Assembly (NCBI GenBank): GCA_963665265.2
Contig: OY762224.2
Span: forward strand, 3,968,001 to 4,032,000
Direction of reading: 5' to 3'
DNA from: CAXXHQ01 sp963665265
Lineage (GTDB): Bacteria > Planctomycetota > Planctomycetia > Pirellulales > Thermoguttaceae
Length of the DNA stretch: 64,000 nt
Shown here: positions 9,615 through 19,999 of the stretch, piece after piece
How positions within the stretch are numbered: the first letter of the stretch is position 1
Layout: every line of letters starts with the position of its first letter
Notes under the pieces: generated by a model
The model's database searches: none
What the model saw: only the letters and a program-made list of their open reading frames with translations
What the model was told of the DNA's origin: nothing
Position numbers and translations under genes: made by a program

Positions 9615-11333
9615 CTATTTAATCCGCGATCCGGCGTAAAAGTCGGTCAGCGAGCGAACCTGCTTGGCCATATAAGAAACGATCGCGCCGGCCACGATCA
9701 ATGACAAGATGAAAATAACGTGCCGATCGAATCGAACGTCGGAGAAGCCTTGCGACTGCGGCAAGAAGAGTACGTTCGCCAGCAAGTCCTGCGCGGCTGA
9801 AGTCGAGACGTAACGGCAGGGACGCCATATATAAAAATCCGCCATCAGAACGCCGTAAGAGATGATCGACATCGCGGTCATGAACCAAACGAATCGGGCG
9901 CGAAACCAAAGACCCGACGCCGCGATCAAAAGCGGATAGCCCACCAGAAGCGGACTTTTCACCCCTTCTGCCAACAGAAGCGTCGCCAGCAACAACGTCG
10001 AGTCAAGCGTTCCCCATACGAACCGCGACGAGAAGGACCAGCGATCGTTTCCTAAAAAACGCTGACAAATAAACGATACGGCGACCCAGGCGACTACCAA
10101 GGCCGAAACCGACCAATGAAACGCCCCGTCTATCGCGCCGAAGTAAAAATTCCCCCACGACACCGCCCAGAATACGCTCAGCGCGCCAAGCCGAGAAAAA
10201 AGAGCGGGCTGCCGACGAGTCCACGCCATAAAGCGGCTTCCCGCGCTCGGCGGTCGCAACGAAATCGGCTCGCCTCGCAAATATCGCTCGACGTCCTCGG
10301 CCAAATCCGCCGCCGAAGCGTAGCGATCTTGCGGATTCTTGCTCAAACACTTCATGCAAATCCATTCGACCGGCGCAGGTATCTTCGGATTGATCGCTCG
10401 CAACGACTCCGGCTCCCCGCTTAATACGTCGAGCAAGGTGTCGATCGGATTATCTTGCCGAAACGGCGGCGTCCCCGACAACGCTTCGTAGAGAATCGCG
10501 CCAAGTCCGTAGATGTCGACGGCCGGTCCGATCTCGCTCGTTCGTCCGGCCGCCTGCTCCGGCGCCATGTAGCTCGGCGTTCCGGCGATGACGCCGGTCG
10601 TGGTCAATCGCTCGCCCTCCGAAAGAGCCTTCACTAATCCGAAGTCGGTCAAATACGGCTCCTCGGCCGCGTCCAGCAAAATATTCGACGGCTTCAAATC
10701 GCGATGAACGACGTTTTGTCGATGAAGATAATCGACCGCCCGCGCCGCCGCCGCGAGAATCCTTAGCGATTGCTCAATGCTAAGCGTTCCTTCGGCGATG
10801 CGATCGGCGAGATTCCGCCCCTCGACGTACTCCATCGTGAAGTAATCTTGCCCCAGCAACTGTCCCACTTCGTGAATATGCACGATGTGCGAATGACGCA
10901 ATTTGGCGGCCGCTCGGGCTTCGGCGTGAAAACGTCGCACGTGCTCGGGCGAAGCGAGATTGCCGGCCAAAATCATCTTGATCGCCACGACGCGTCCCAA
11001 GTCGTTTTGCCGCGCCTTATAGACGACCCCCATCCCGCCGCGTCCGATCTCTTCGAGAAGCTCGTAAGGACCGAACTCCCTAGGCAACGAAGAGAACGAC
11101 GACGGCGACGACGATTTTTTCACGCCGTCCGCTTCGACTTCTTGAGGATTCTCCTCGTCTCCTTCCGCGCAAAAGGCGAGACGATCGAGCGCTTCAAGCC
11201 GCTTGGCCATCGCCTCGCACTCGGGATGCGATTTCATGAACGCTTCGCCGTCGAATCCCGGCTCGTTTTGAAGACGTTCGAGGTATTCCTCCAGAATGAG
11301 AAACGCCGCTTCATCTTGCATTCTCTCGTCCAT
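9615..11333 (-). CDS. Membrane-anchored Ser/Thr protein kinase (PknB type)
   Basis: I place the start at the ATG at 11333, five bases after the sigma factor stop; the longer frame only adds an Arg-rich stretch read from the sigma gene. The product has 572 residues. Residues 1-85 are an acidic helical N-terminus typical of planctomycete kinases. The kinase domain spans ~88-350 with glycine loop GRGGMG, catalytic Lys119, HRDLKPSN (Asp212) and TDFG (Asp230), then GTPSYMAPEQ. After residue ~375 the chain turns hydrophobic, with about six transmembrane helices, rather than carrying WD40 or TPR repeats. The helices probably sense an envelope signal. Close coupling to the ECF sigma factor suggests that the kinase controls it or its target pathway. 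Confidence 0.88.
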   Translation of the reverse strand: MDERMQDEAAFLILEEYLERLQNEPGFDGEAFMKSHPECEAMAKRLEALDRLAFCAEGDEENPQEVEADGVKKSSSPSSFSSLPREFGPYELLEEIGRGGMGVVYKARQNDLGRVVAIKMILAGNLASPEHVRRFHAEARAAAKLRHSHIVHIHEVGQLLGQDYFTMEYVEGRNLADRIAEGTLSIEQSLRILAAAARAVDYLHRQNVVHRDLKPSNILLDAAEEPYLTDFGLVKALSEGERLTTTGVIAGTPSYMAPEQAAGRTSEIGPAVDIYGLGAILYEALSGTPPFRQDNPIDTLLDVLSGEPESLRAINPKIPAPVEWICMKCLSKNPQDRYASAADLAEDVERYLRGEPISLRPPSAGSRFMAWTRRQPALFSRLGALSVFWAVSWGNFYFGAIDGAFHWSVSALVVAWVAVSFICQRFLGNDRWSFSSRFVWGTLDSTLLLATLLLAEGVKSPLLVGYPLLIAASGLWFRARFVWFMTAMSIISYGVLMADFYIWRPCRYVSTSAAQDLLANVLFLPQSQGFSDVRFDRHVIFILSLIVAGAIVSYMAKQVRSLTDFYAGSRIK

Positions 11334-11338
11334 GGGGT

Positions 11339-11980
11339 TCACTCCGCGCCTTCGCCGGCTTCGCCCGACTCGTCTTCTTCGAGAATTTCGTGCAAACGAC
11401 GAATCGCCCGCATCCATAGCATCTGCACGGCCGGCCGCGTCCGTTCCATCCGCTCGGCGGTTTCCTGAAACGAAAGCCGTTGCAGATTCCTCAGCATGAT
11501 CACTTCTTGATAGTCGGGCGGAAGTTCGCCGAGAGCCGCCGCAATTCGCAATTCGTCGTCAAGCCGCATCAACTCTTGGCTCGGCGTCGCCTGATCGGCA
11601 GCCGGCTCCGCGACTCCCGACGCTTGACTGTCGGCCGAGTTGCGAATGGGAACTTCGCGTCCCGCCGCTCGCTTCGCCGTCCCGTGGTATCGCCGTGCGA
11701 AGTCAGCCACGTTATGCGTCAGAATTCGTTTCAACCAGACGAGCCATTCCTTTTCCGAACTCCCTTCAAAACGCTCGAAATCGCGATACGCTTCAAGCAA
11801 CGTCTCCTGCACCAAATCCGAAGCGTCGGCCTTGCGCCGCAAACGGGATTCCAATTGCGAGCGCGCGGCGAAATTCAGATACGTCCGACATAACGCGAAA
11901 AGTTGATCGCGACAAGCGACGTCGCCTCGCTTCGCGCGCTCGATTAACTTTGATACGTTCGTCCGTTGCGATTCGCTCAT
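11339..11980 (-). CDS. ECF-type RNA polymerase sigma factor
   Basis: A 213-residue sigma-70 family protein with region 2 (ASDLVQETLLEAYRDFERFEG, residues ~50-75, binding core polymerase and the -10 element) and region 4 (LPPDYQEVIMLRNLQRLSFQETAERM, a helix-turn-helix for the -35 element). A hydrophilic linker joins them. The acidic C-terminal tail (EEDESGEAGEGAE) is short. No anti-sigma factor gene with a zinc motif is adjacent. Instead a transmembrane Ser/Thr kinase gene begins five bases after the stop, a pairing common in planctomycetes where phosphorylation is thought to replace an anti-sigma factor. AGGGGA precedes the ATG. Confidence 0.9.
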   Translation of the reverse strand: MSESQRTNVSKLIERAKRGDVACRDQLFALCRTYLNFAARSQLESRLRRKADASDLVQETLLEAYRDFERFEGSSEKEWLVWLKRILTHNVADFARRYHGTAKRAAGREVPIRNSADSQASGVAEPAADQATPSQELMRLDDELRIAAALGELPPDYQEVIMLRNLQRLSFQETAERMERTRPAVQMLWMRAIRRLHEILEEDESGEAGEGAE

Positions 11981-12024
11981 CGAAAAGTCCCCTGCAAGTT
12001 CGTTCGCTCCCCAAGCGCTCGACG

Positions 12025-13032
12025 CTAATGCGTCACGGGCTTAAAGCCCAAGTCATCGATCATTTGCATGTCGGCCGACGGCGCCTGGCCGGGCGTCGTC
12101 AAATAGTCGCCGAGAAATATCGAGTTCGCCGGCAGAAGTCCCAGCGGCTGCAAACTCCGCAAGTGCATCTCCCGGCCTCCGGCGATCCGCAACTCCGTCT
12201 TCGGATTCGCCAAGCGAAACAACGATAACGCTTTCAAACAGTATCGCGGATTCAATCGCCGAACGCCTTCTAACGGCGTTCCGTCAATCGGCTGCAAAAA
12301 GTTGACCGGCAACGCTTCGACTTGCAATTCGCTCAACGTCAAAGCCAAATCGACGACGTCCTCCGGCTCTTCGCCCATTCCGACGATGCCGCCGCTGCAA
12401 AGCTGCAAGCCGGCCTCGCGCGCCGTCCGCAAATTCTCCAACCGCTGCTCGAACGAATGCGTCGAACAAATTCGCGGATAAAAATTCCGACTCGTGTTCA
12501 AATTGTGGTTGATTCGATCGACGCCGGCCGACTTGAGCCGCTTCGCCTTGTCTAAACTAATCAGACCGATCGAAGCGCAAACGCCCAGCGAATAGCGGGC
12601 TTTGATTTTCGTCGCCGCCTCGGCCAACACGTCGATCTCCCGTTCGTTCGGCGAACGGCCGGAAATCGCCATGCAATACGTCTTCGCGCCGATCTCGGCC
12701 GCGATCCGCGCGCCGTCGAACAGCTTTTCCGAATCGATCAATTCGTATTTCTTGATCTCCGCCTTTGAAACCCGCGACTGCGAACAGTAGCCGCAATCTT
12801 CGCTGCAATTACCGCTCTTCGCGTTGACCAGGTAATTCAAATGCGCTTCGTTCGAATAATATCGATAGCGAACTCGATACGCCGCCGCGAGAATGTCCAT
12901 CAACTCGGCGTCGTCCGATCGAAGCAACGCCAGACCTTCTTCGGCCGAAACTCGGCCTCCGTCCAAAACGCGGTCGGCTAACTCGGACCAGTTGATTCTT
13001 TCTCGGCAAGTCTCGGCAATTTCGATCGGCAT
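12025..13032 (-). CDS. bioB: Biotin synthase
   Basis: A radical SAM enzyme that inserts sulfur into dethiobiotin. The [4Fe-4S] motif CxxxCxxC is at Cys76, Cys80 and Cys83 (GNCSEDCGYC) when the start is taken at ATG 13032, giving 335 residues, the normal length. Also present are YCSQS, the SGGIVGMGE stretch and the C-terminal FLGDYLTTPGQ region. Upstream in-frame codons would add 29 non-conserved residues, so the internal ATG is preferred, although no good ribosome binding site precedes it. No other bio genes are in the window. It diverges from the amidase gene across 85 bases that must hold both promoters. Confidence 0.93.
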   Translation of the reverse strand: MPIEIAETCRERINWSELADRVLDGGRVSAEEGLALLRSDDAELMDILAAAYRVRYRYYSNEAHLNYLVNAKSGNCSEDCGYCSQSRVSKAEIKKYELIDSEKLFDGARIAAEIGAKTYCMAISGRSPNEREIDVLAEAATKIKARYSLGVCASIGLISLDKAKRLKSAGVDRINHNLNTSRNFYPRICSTHSFEQRLENLRTAREAGLQLCSGGIVGMGEEPEDVVDLALTLSELQVEALPVNFLQPIDGTPLEGVRRLNPRYCLKALSLFRLANPKTELRIAGGREMHLRSLQPLGLLPANSIFLGDYLTTPGQAPSADMQMIDDLGFKPVTH

Positions 13033-13117
13033 GGCTGTCTGGTAATTTTCCGCAAGTTCTCGATAATGTCTCACTGTGGAACCTTCGATTATACCAATTT
13101 TCCCCCGCAAGAGAATC

Positions 13118-14428
13118 ATGTCCGCCTTTCATTCCTTGCTCGAATATGCGGCCTTAATGCAAACCCGGCGCGTCACGGCCCGGCAACTTTTAGAAGATTG
13201 CCTTGCGAAAATCGATCATTTCGAATCGCGGATTCATGCCTGGGCGCACATTGACGCCGCCGGCGCGCGAATCGTCGCCGATCAGCTCGATCACGAGGCC
13301 GACGGCGGTTATTTCCGCGGTCCGCTGCACGGCATTCCGCTAGGTATCAAAGACATTTTCGACGTTCGCGGATTGCCGACCGGCGCCGGCTCTCCGCTAC
13401 GGAAAAATTGCGTCGCCAATTCCGACGCCCCGACCGTGGCCGCCTTGCGCCGCGCGGGGGCCGTAATCATGGGCAAAACCGTCACGGTCGAATTCGCCTG
13501 CTTCGATCCTTCGCCGACGCGCAATCCTTGGGATACTCAGCTTTGCCATACTCCCGGCGGATCCAGCAGCGGATCGGCCGCCGCTCTCGCCTTGGGAATG
13601 TGCCTCGGCTCCGTCGGATCGCAAACCGGCGGATCGCTCGTTCGACCGTCAAGCTACTGCGGAGTCGCCACGCTCAAGCCGACCTACGACCTTCTCAGCC
13701 GCGAAGGCGTCGTCCCCGTCAGCCGTCATCTCGATCACGTCGGCCCGATGGCCCGCACCGTCGCCGACGTTCGCGTACTCTTTCAAGCGCTGTTTGAAGA
13801 CGCCCCGACGCCGCCGCACGCCGTCACTCGACCGCCGCGCTTAGGTTTTCTCAAATCGCTAACCGAACAGGCCGCGCCCGCCGTTCAGACCGTCTTTCAA
13901 TCTGCCCTCGAACGACTGAAGACGAGCGGCGCCCTCGTCGAAACGGTCGTCGCTCCCTTCACGACCGACGAAGTCTTGGCCTTACACCGCAAAATTATGT
14001 CGGTCGATGCGGCAGAATATCACCGCGTTTCCTTCGCCGAAAACCGCGCAAGCTACGGTCCGAAAATTACGACGCTTCTCGACGAAGGTCTTCATGCCCT
14101 CGCCGTCGACTACGCCGCCGCGCTCGCTTGGCGCCGACAATTCCGAGAAGACGTCTCCGCCTTCTGCGAACCGTTCGACGCCCTGATTATGCCGTCGACC
14201 GACACGACCGCGCCGGCCACGTTAGACACCACCGGCACGCCGCATTTTCAAGCGCCCTGGAGTTGCGCGGGAGTTCCTGCCGCGTCGATGCCTTGCGGTT
14301 TAGCCGACGACGGAATGCCCGTCGGAATGCAGCTCATCGCCGCTAAAGGAGAAGATTGGGAATTACTCCGCACGGCCGAATGGTGCGAAAGATGCCTCGG
14401 CTTCGAGAATACGCCGACGCTGCAATAA
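13118..14428 (+). CDS. Amidase (amidase signature / GatA-like family)
   Basis: A 436-residue amidase signature enzyme. The Ser-cisSer-Lys triad is visible: Lys78 in GIPLGIKDIFDV, cis-Ser149 in the GGSSSGSAAA loop and nucleophile Ser173 in TGGSLVRPSSYCG. It hydrolyses a carboxamide. Full-length GatA, which transamidates Glu-tRNA(Gln), is usually ~480 residues and lies with gatB/gatC; neither is nearby, so a general amidase is more likely. The start at ATG 13118 gives MSAFHSLLEYAALMQTRRV, a normal family N-terminus. The longer frame from 13076 would overlap the divergent promoter region. Confidence 0.82.
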   Translation: MSAFHSLLEYAALMQTRRVTARQLLEDCLAKIDHFESRIHAWAHIDAAGARIVADQLDHEADGGYFRGPLHGIPLGIKDIFDVRGLPTGAGSPLRKNCVANSDAPTVAALRRAGAVIMGKTVTVEFACFDPSPTRNPWDTQLCHTPGGSSSGSAAALALGMCLGSVGSQTGGSLVRPSSYCGVATLKPTYDLLSREGVVPVSRHLDHVGPMARTVADVRVLFQALFEDAPTPPHAVTRPPRLGFLKSLTEQAAPAVQTVFQSALERLKTSGALVETVVAPFTTDEVLALHRKIMSVDAAEYHRVSFAENRASYGPKITTLLDEGLHALAVDYAAALAWRRQFREDVSAFCEPFDALIMPSTDTTAPATLDTTGTPHFQAPWSCAGVPAASMPCGLADDGMPVGMQLIAAKGEDWELLRTAEWCERCLGFENTPTLQ

Positions 14429-14445
14429 TCCGCCGCCTCGAAAAA

Positions 14446-14685
14446 CTAAACCCACTCGAGTCCGGTGGCTTTTTTGACGCGCGTTTCAAATTCGCCGAGC
14501 AGACCGCCGATCACGTCCCAGCGATCGGCGCGACGAAGTTCGATGTCGCCCTGAAGATTGACGCGGAGAATAGTATCGTCCGAAACGCCCAACCGGTGCA
14601 ATTCGTCCGGATGCAACTCATGCTCGCCGACCACGCGACGAAGCGTTTTTCCCGACATTTCCACGAATCGCATAGGTCGTTCCAT
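14446..14685 (-). CDS. Small hypothetical protein (75-79 aa)
   Basis: I do not recognise it, but codon use and balanced composition suggest a real gene. The chain is acidic and mixed alpha/beta, contains no signal peptide, and ends VKKATGLEWV. Two in-frame ATGs compete: 14685, without a ribosome binding site, and 14673, which has GGAA ten bases upstream and is the likelier start. It is convergent with the amidase gene (17 bases apart) and lies upstream of rsmA on the same strand. Function unknown. Confidence 0.55.
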   Translation of the reverse strand: MERPMRFVEMSGKTLRRVVGEHELHPDELHRLGVSDDTILRVNLQGDIELRRADRWDVIGGLLGEFETRVKKATGLEWV

Positions 14686-14784
14686 TGTGAGTCGCCGCGT
14701 TAAAGAGATACCGTCCGGTCGGCGCTAAATACGTCCGACAAGCTAGATGGTAATTCGCGCGACGCAATACGTCAACCGTCGCCC

Positions 14785-15693
14785 CTATGCGCCCCCGACC
14801 GCCTGCAGAGCGTCGCTCAGTTTCAAAAACGTCTCCACCGGCAATTGCTCCGCCCGCAAAGTCGGATCAAGTTCCAGCTTCGCTAGCAATTCATCCACGC
14901 CAGGTTTGTCCAACACATCGTGCGCCGCGCTAAGCAACTGAGCGCGAAGGTACTTGCGTCGATGCAAAAACATCGAACGGGCGAACTGCTGAAAGAAAAC
15001 GCGGTCCGATATCCGACCGCGCAACTCCGGCTCCAACGCGATTTTCAGAAAAGCGGAAGTCACCTTCGGACGCGGCCAAAACGCCGAGGGGGGGAGCGTC
15101 CGCACAATCTCGGCGCGGCATTGGCTTTGCACCCAAACGCTCAGCGCGCTGTAATCCTTCGTCGACGGCGACGCGATAATACGATCGGCCAATTCCTTTT
15201 GAATCGTCACCGCCATCATCTCCGGCGGACGATCCAGCGCTAATAGATTGCTAATCAGCGGCGTCGCCACGTTATACGGCAAATTGGCCACTAGCTTGAA
15301 CCGCGCGTTCGGAATCGAAGCCAGCGCCTCGTCGACCGCTTCGAGCAATTCGTCCGCCAAACGGCTTTTTTTCGCCAAGGCGTCGACCTGCAACATTTGC
15401 ACGTTGGAAAAGTGAAATAACTCCTCGCTCGCTAACTGGAACATCTGATCGTCGATTTCGACCGTAACGACTTTCGCCACGCGCGGCGCCATTATCGTCG
15501 TCAGCGAACCGGTTCCCGTTCCGACCTCCAAAACGACGTCGTTCGGCCCAAGCTCGGCCGCCTCAATCAACACGTCAAGCAAATTCAGATCAATCAGAAA
15601 ATTCTGACCGAACTTCGTCTTCGGTCGAACGCCCGCCTCGTTGAAACGGCGCATTAAAAAGGAAAGCGTCTGTCGCGGGGCAGGGGAGGGCAT
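14785..15693 (-). CDS. rsmA: 16S rRNA (adenine(1518)-N(6)/adenine(1519)-N(6))-dimethyltransferase
   Basis: The KsgA family dimethylates two adjacent adenines in the 3' terminal helix of 16S rRNA during small-subunit assembly. Seen are the N-terminal KTKFGQNFLID motif, SAM-binding motif I (LEVGTGTGSLT), the acidic VEID after it, and motif IV NLPYN, which holds the target adenine. The length (302 aa) is slightly above the family norm of ~270. The C-terminal helical domain is complete. It heads a same-strand group with the riboflavin synthase gene upstream (37 bases apart). Confidence 0.93.
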   Translation of the reverse strand: MPSPAPRQTLSFLMRRFNEAGVRPKTKFGQNFLIDLNLLDVLIEAAELGPNDVVLEVGTGTGSLTTIMAPRVAKVVTVEIDDQMFQLASEELFHFSNVQMLQVDALAKKSRLADELLEAVDEALASIPNARFKLVANLPYNVATPLISNLLALDRPPEMMAVTIQKELADRIIASPSTKDYSALSVWVQSQCRAEIVRTLPPSAFWPRPKVTSAFLKIALEPELRGRISDRVFFQQFARSMFLHRRKYLRAQLLSAAHDVLDKPGVDELLAKLELDPTLRAEQLPVETFLKLSDALQAVGGA

Positions 15694-15730
15694 GCGTTGT
15701 TCGTCTTCTCTCTGTGAAAAAATGATTTAC

Positions 15731-16330
15731 TTATTGCCAATCGCGGGCTTCAACCAAGCGCTGCACGTATTTCGCCAACACGTCCGTCTCCAAATTCACT
15801 TTGCCGCCCGGCTTTAACGCCCCCAACGTCGTCACCGATAACGTGAACGGAATCAAGGCCACGCTAAACCGATCCGGCTCGCTGGCCACGATCGTCAAGC
15901 TAACTCCGTCTATCGCGATCGATCCCTTCGAGGCCATCTGCTTGGCCAACGCGCGCGGCACCGAGAACCAAAACGTGGACCAATCGCCGTGATCTTCGCG
16001 CGTCTGCAATTCGCCGACGCCGTCGATGTGGCCGCTCACGAAATGACCGCCCAACCGACCGTTGACGGCCAACGCCCGTTCCAAATTAACGCGGCTTCCC
16101 GGCTTCAATTCGCCCAAGTTCGTGCGTTGCAACGTCTCAGGCCCGGCCTGAAAAGCGAACGTGTCGCCTTCGCGCTCGACGACGGTCAAACAGCATCCGT
16201 TCACGCAAATGCTGTCGGCCACGTTCGTCGTGGCGGCAATTTTCGGCTCGTGAACGATCAGCCGGCAGCCCGGCGGCTCCATGCGAATGTCCTTAATCGT
16301 TCCCAACGCTTCGACGATGCCGGAAAACAT
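15731..16330 (-). CDS. ribE: Riboflavin synthase, alpha subunit
   Basis: The enzyme dismutates two 6,7-dimethyl-8-ribityllumazine molecules to riboflavin. The 199-residue protein has two lumazine-binding barrels: MFSGIVEALGTI begins the first, with NGCCLTV in its core, and GHFVSGHIDGVG begins the second, with DGVSLTIV as the matching element. I chose the ATG at 16330, which gives the canonical N-terminus and has GGGAG nine bases upstream. The neighbouring genes on this strand (rsmA downstream, pssA upstream) are not in the same pathway. Confidence 0.94.
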   Translation of the reverse strand: MFSGIVEALGTIKDIRMEPPGCRLIVHEPKIAATTNVADSICVNGCCLTVVEREGDTFAFQAGPETLQRTNLGELKPGSRVNLERALAVNGRLGGHFVSGHIDGVGELQTREDHGDWSTFWFSVPRALAKQMASKGSIAIDGVSLTIVASEPDRFSVALIPFTLSVTTLGALKPGGKVNLETDVLAKYVQRLVEARDWQ

Positions 16331-16354
16331 GCGAATATCTCCCAATAAAACTTA

Positions 16355-17170
16355 TTAAAACAGCGACTCTTCGCGATTCCGTCGCTCGTAGTACTTTTCC
16401 CAAATTAATTTCGTCGGTCCGTAAAATACGAACGCGCAACATATGATCGGAACCGCGTAATTGGGAACCAGCATGATCGCTCCCACCGACGAAAGCACCG
16501 CCACGACGTGCGCGAAACTCCGTTGACCGCGAAATATCTGATTCACCACATGCGGATACGGTATCCGCGAAACCATCAACAACGCCACGAACGCCGCGAA
16601 AAACGGCAGAATCGTCTGCAACAAACCGTCCGCCGCCTTGGCGACGGACGAAGCTTCGGTCTCCGGTCGCAACGTGTAAAACATGATCGCGAAACCGGCG
16701 ATCGCCGCCGCGGCAGCCGGACTTGGCAATCCGCTAAACCGCGTATGATCGTCTTCGTCGCTCGTCTCGACGTTGAACCGCGCCAGCCGCAACGCCGCGC
16801 AACAAGCGTAAAACGCCGCGATCACCCAGATCGTCTCGTTATGCGCGAAGGAAAACAGCGGGCACATCTTCACCAGCAAATACCCGGGCGCCACCCCGAA
16901 CGTGACCATGTCGCTCAAACTGTCCAACTGCGCGCCGAAATCGCTCGATGCGCCGGACAAGCGCGCCACGTAGCCGTCCAAACCGTCGAATATCATCGCT
17001 AAAAAAATCAACGCCCCGCCGATCATCACGTTGCGAGTGTCTTGCAAAACCCATTCCGCCGAGACGGGCTTGGCCACGCGCGAGGCCACGACGATCGCGA
17101 AAAAACCGCAAACCAAATTGCCCAAGGTGAGCAACGTCGGAAATACGGAAAGCGTTCGAATCGGTCGCAT
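16355..17170 (-). CDS. pssA: CDP-diacylglycerol--serine O-phosphatidyltransferase
   Basis: An integral membrane CDP-alcohol phosphotransferase that makes phosphatidylserine. The signature DGxxAR(x8)Gx3Dx3D is complete in the segment starting DGYVARLSG and ending DSLSD. Six to eight hydrophobic helices are evident in 271 residues, normal for the family. The ATG at 17170 is preceded by GGAGGT and yields MRPIRTLSVFPTLLTLGN, so the longer frame is unlikely. It lies 33 bases downstream of the psd gene on the same strand, so the two phosphatidylethanolamine steps are encoded together. Confidence 0.93.
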   Translation of the reverse strand: MRPIRTLSVFPTLLTLGNLVCGFFAIVVASRVAKPVSAEWVLQDTRNVMIGGALIFLAMIFDGLDGYVARLSGASSDFGAQLDSLSDMVTFGVAPGYLLVKMCPLFSFAHNETIWVIAAFYACCAALRLARFNVETSDEDDHTRFSGLPSPAAAAAIAGFAIMFYTLRPETEASSVAKAADGLLQTILPFFAAFVALLMVSRIPYPHVVNQIFRGQRSFAHVVAVLSSVGAIMLVPNYAVPIICCAFVFYGPTKLIWEKYYERRNREESLF

Positions 17171-17202
17171 GGCAAGACCTCCAATCCTTGTTTTGTTCCC
17201 AA

Positions 17203-18171
17203 TCAGTCGGCTCGCGACGATTCGTTCCATCGTGCAAGAATCGTCGTTCCCGCTTGAACGTTCTCACCGATTTGCGCCAAAATCTCCAACCCGTCGCCGG
17301 CCGGCAATACGATCTCCGTCCGCGATCCCAATTTTATCATCCCGATTTTTTGGCCGCGAGCCAATTCCTCGCCCGGCTTCAAATCGCAGACGATGCGTCG
17401 AGCGATCGCCCCGGAAATCACTCGAACGGTCAATCGGCGATGCGGCGCGACCGCCTCTTCCAACCCAATCAGCATATTCTCGTTTTCCCGAGCGCTCGCC
17501 GGCTTCAAGGCGTTGAGAAACTTGCCCGGATTATATTGCAACGACATCACTCGCGAAGCGACAGGCGCGCGATTCAAATGCACGTTGAAAATCGAAAGAA
17601 AAATGCCCAAGCGAATCGCCGGGCCGCCGATGAATTCGTCGTGCTCCAGTTCGGTGATTTCGACCAGTTTTCCGTCGGCGGGTGAAACGACGACGCCCGA
17701 TTCCTGCGGAATCTGCCGCGACGGATCGCGAAAGAAATAGACGATTAACCCTAATACGGCGGCCGGCGCCGCCGCCACGTAAGGAAAATAGACGGCCGCC
17801 AAAATCGTGAGCGCCAACAACGGCCAACCCATGATCTGCATTTCGGCCAAACCCCATCGGGCGAAAGGAATCCGACCGCGCCAACGGAACGGATCGTCTT
17901 CCGGCTCCCAGCGGCAATCGCACAGTATGCGAGCGTATTTCAAATCGCGCGGATCGAGAATCTCGTAGGGAGCCCCCTCGGTCGATCCAATCCGCTTTTC
18001 GGCCATGCGACGGACGTAACCTGCGCGAAACGTCTTCAGCCACCAACGTCGCCAGCGCCCCCAGGCCAATTCAACCCGATAACAGAATCCCTCGCCGGGC
18101 TGCACCGAACGCACGTTCGACGGCAAAGGCTCGGGCGAAGATCGATCGGGCATTGCGGAAATCTGACTCAT
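17203..18171 (-). CDS. psd: Phosphatidylserine decarboxylase
   Basis: It converts phosphatidylserine to phosphatidylethanolamine at the inner membrane. The proenzyme cuts itself at a Gly-Ser bond to make a pyruvoyl group; the site here is KLGSRTE near the C-terminus, as in the shorter PSD-A type proteins. Two hydrophobic helices (WPLLALTILAAVYFPYVAA and the following segment) anchor it, and FNVHLNRAPV is a family motif. About 90 N-terminal residues precede the membrane part, longer than in most PSD-A enzymes and unexplained. The ATG at 18171 is preferred over a TTG one codon earlier. It is cotranscribed with pssA. Confidence 0.92.
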   Translation of the reverse strand: MSQISAMPDRSSPEPLPSNVRSVQPGEGFCYRVELAWGRWRRWWLKTFRAGYVRRMAEKRIGSTEGAPYEILDPRDLKYARILCDCRWEPEDDPFRWRGRIPFARWGLAEMQIMGWPLLALTILAAVYFPYVAAAPAAVLGLIVYFFRDPSRQIPQESGVVVSPADGKLVEITELEHDEFIGGPAIRLGIFLSIFNVHLNRAPVASRVMSLQYNPGKFLNALKPASARENENMLIGLEEAVAPHRRLTVRVISGAIARRIVCDLKPGEELARGQKIGMIKLGSRTEIVLPAGDGLEILAQIGENVQAGTTILARWNESSRAD

Positions 18172-18691
18172 CAACGTTCCAATTCTCGAACAAATAAGAC
18201 GTTAAGCGCAACTAGACGAAATTGTATGGTAACGGTTAAAGAAGCGGCTGAAAAGGACGGCAACCCCTTCGCGACGCTACGGTAATCCGTACCGTCCGCT
18301 CGACCGGACCATCCCGCAATGCCCGCCTTCTACTTCCAAGGCGAGATTTTCTGGGGAAACTAACGCGACCTGCGGAACCAACCGAAAGTGTTGGTATTTT
18401 GACCCGTATGCGAGCGAAGAACCGCCGAAGCCGCCTTACCCATTTTAACATGCCGTAGATATGGCGGCGTTTTGGCCCCCGCTGGTCAAAGCCGACCTAA
18501 TTCGCCACAATAAATCATTCGTTTTATTGCGAAGCTCCGCGTAATCCGCAATGTTTTCCCGCCTTTGATTATCGCTTGAATTTCCGATTGCGCCGTCGTG
18601 CGGCCGCAAAAGCCTCGCGGGACGATGAACGGCGGCTTCGGTTTCAAAAATAAGCTCACCCCCAAAATACCTTTGCAGGAGAGATGATCCA
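18172..18691. other. Intergenic region between psd and enolase genes
   Basis: It must hold divergent promoters for psd and eno. I saw no open frame of coding character, no terminator and no RNA gene. GGAGAG at 18679-18684 is the ribosome binding site for enolase. Confidence 0.4.
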
Positions 18692-19975
<1,284 letters not shown>

Positions 19976-19999
19976 TTTAGCGCCGCCGGCTGACAGCTC

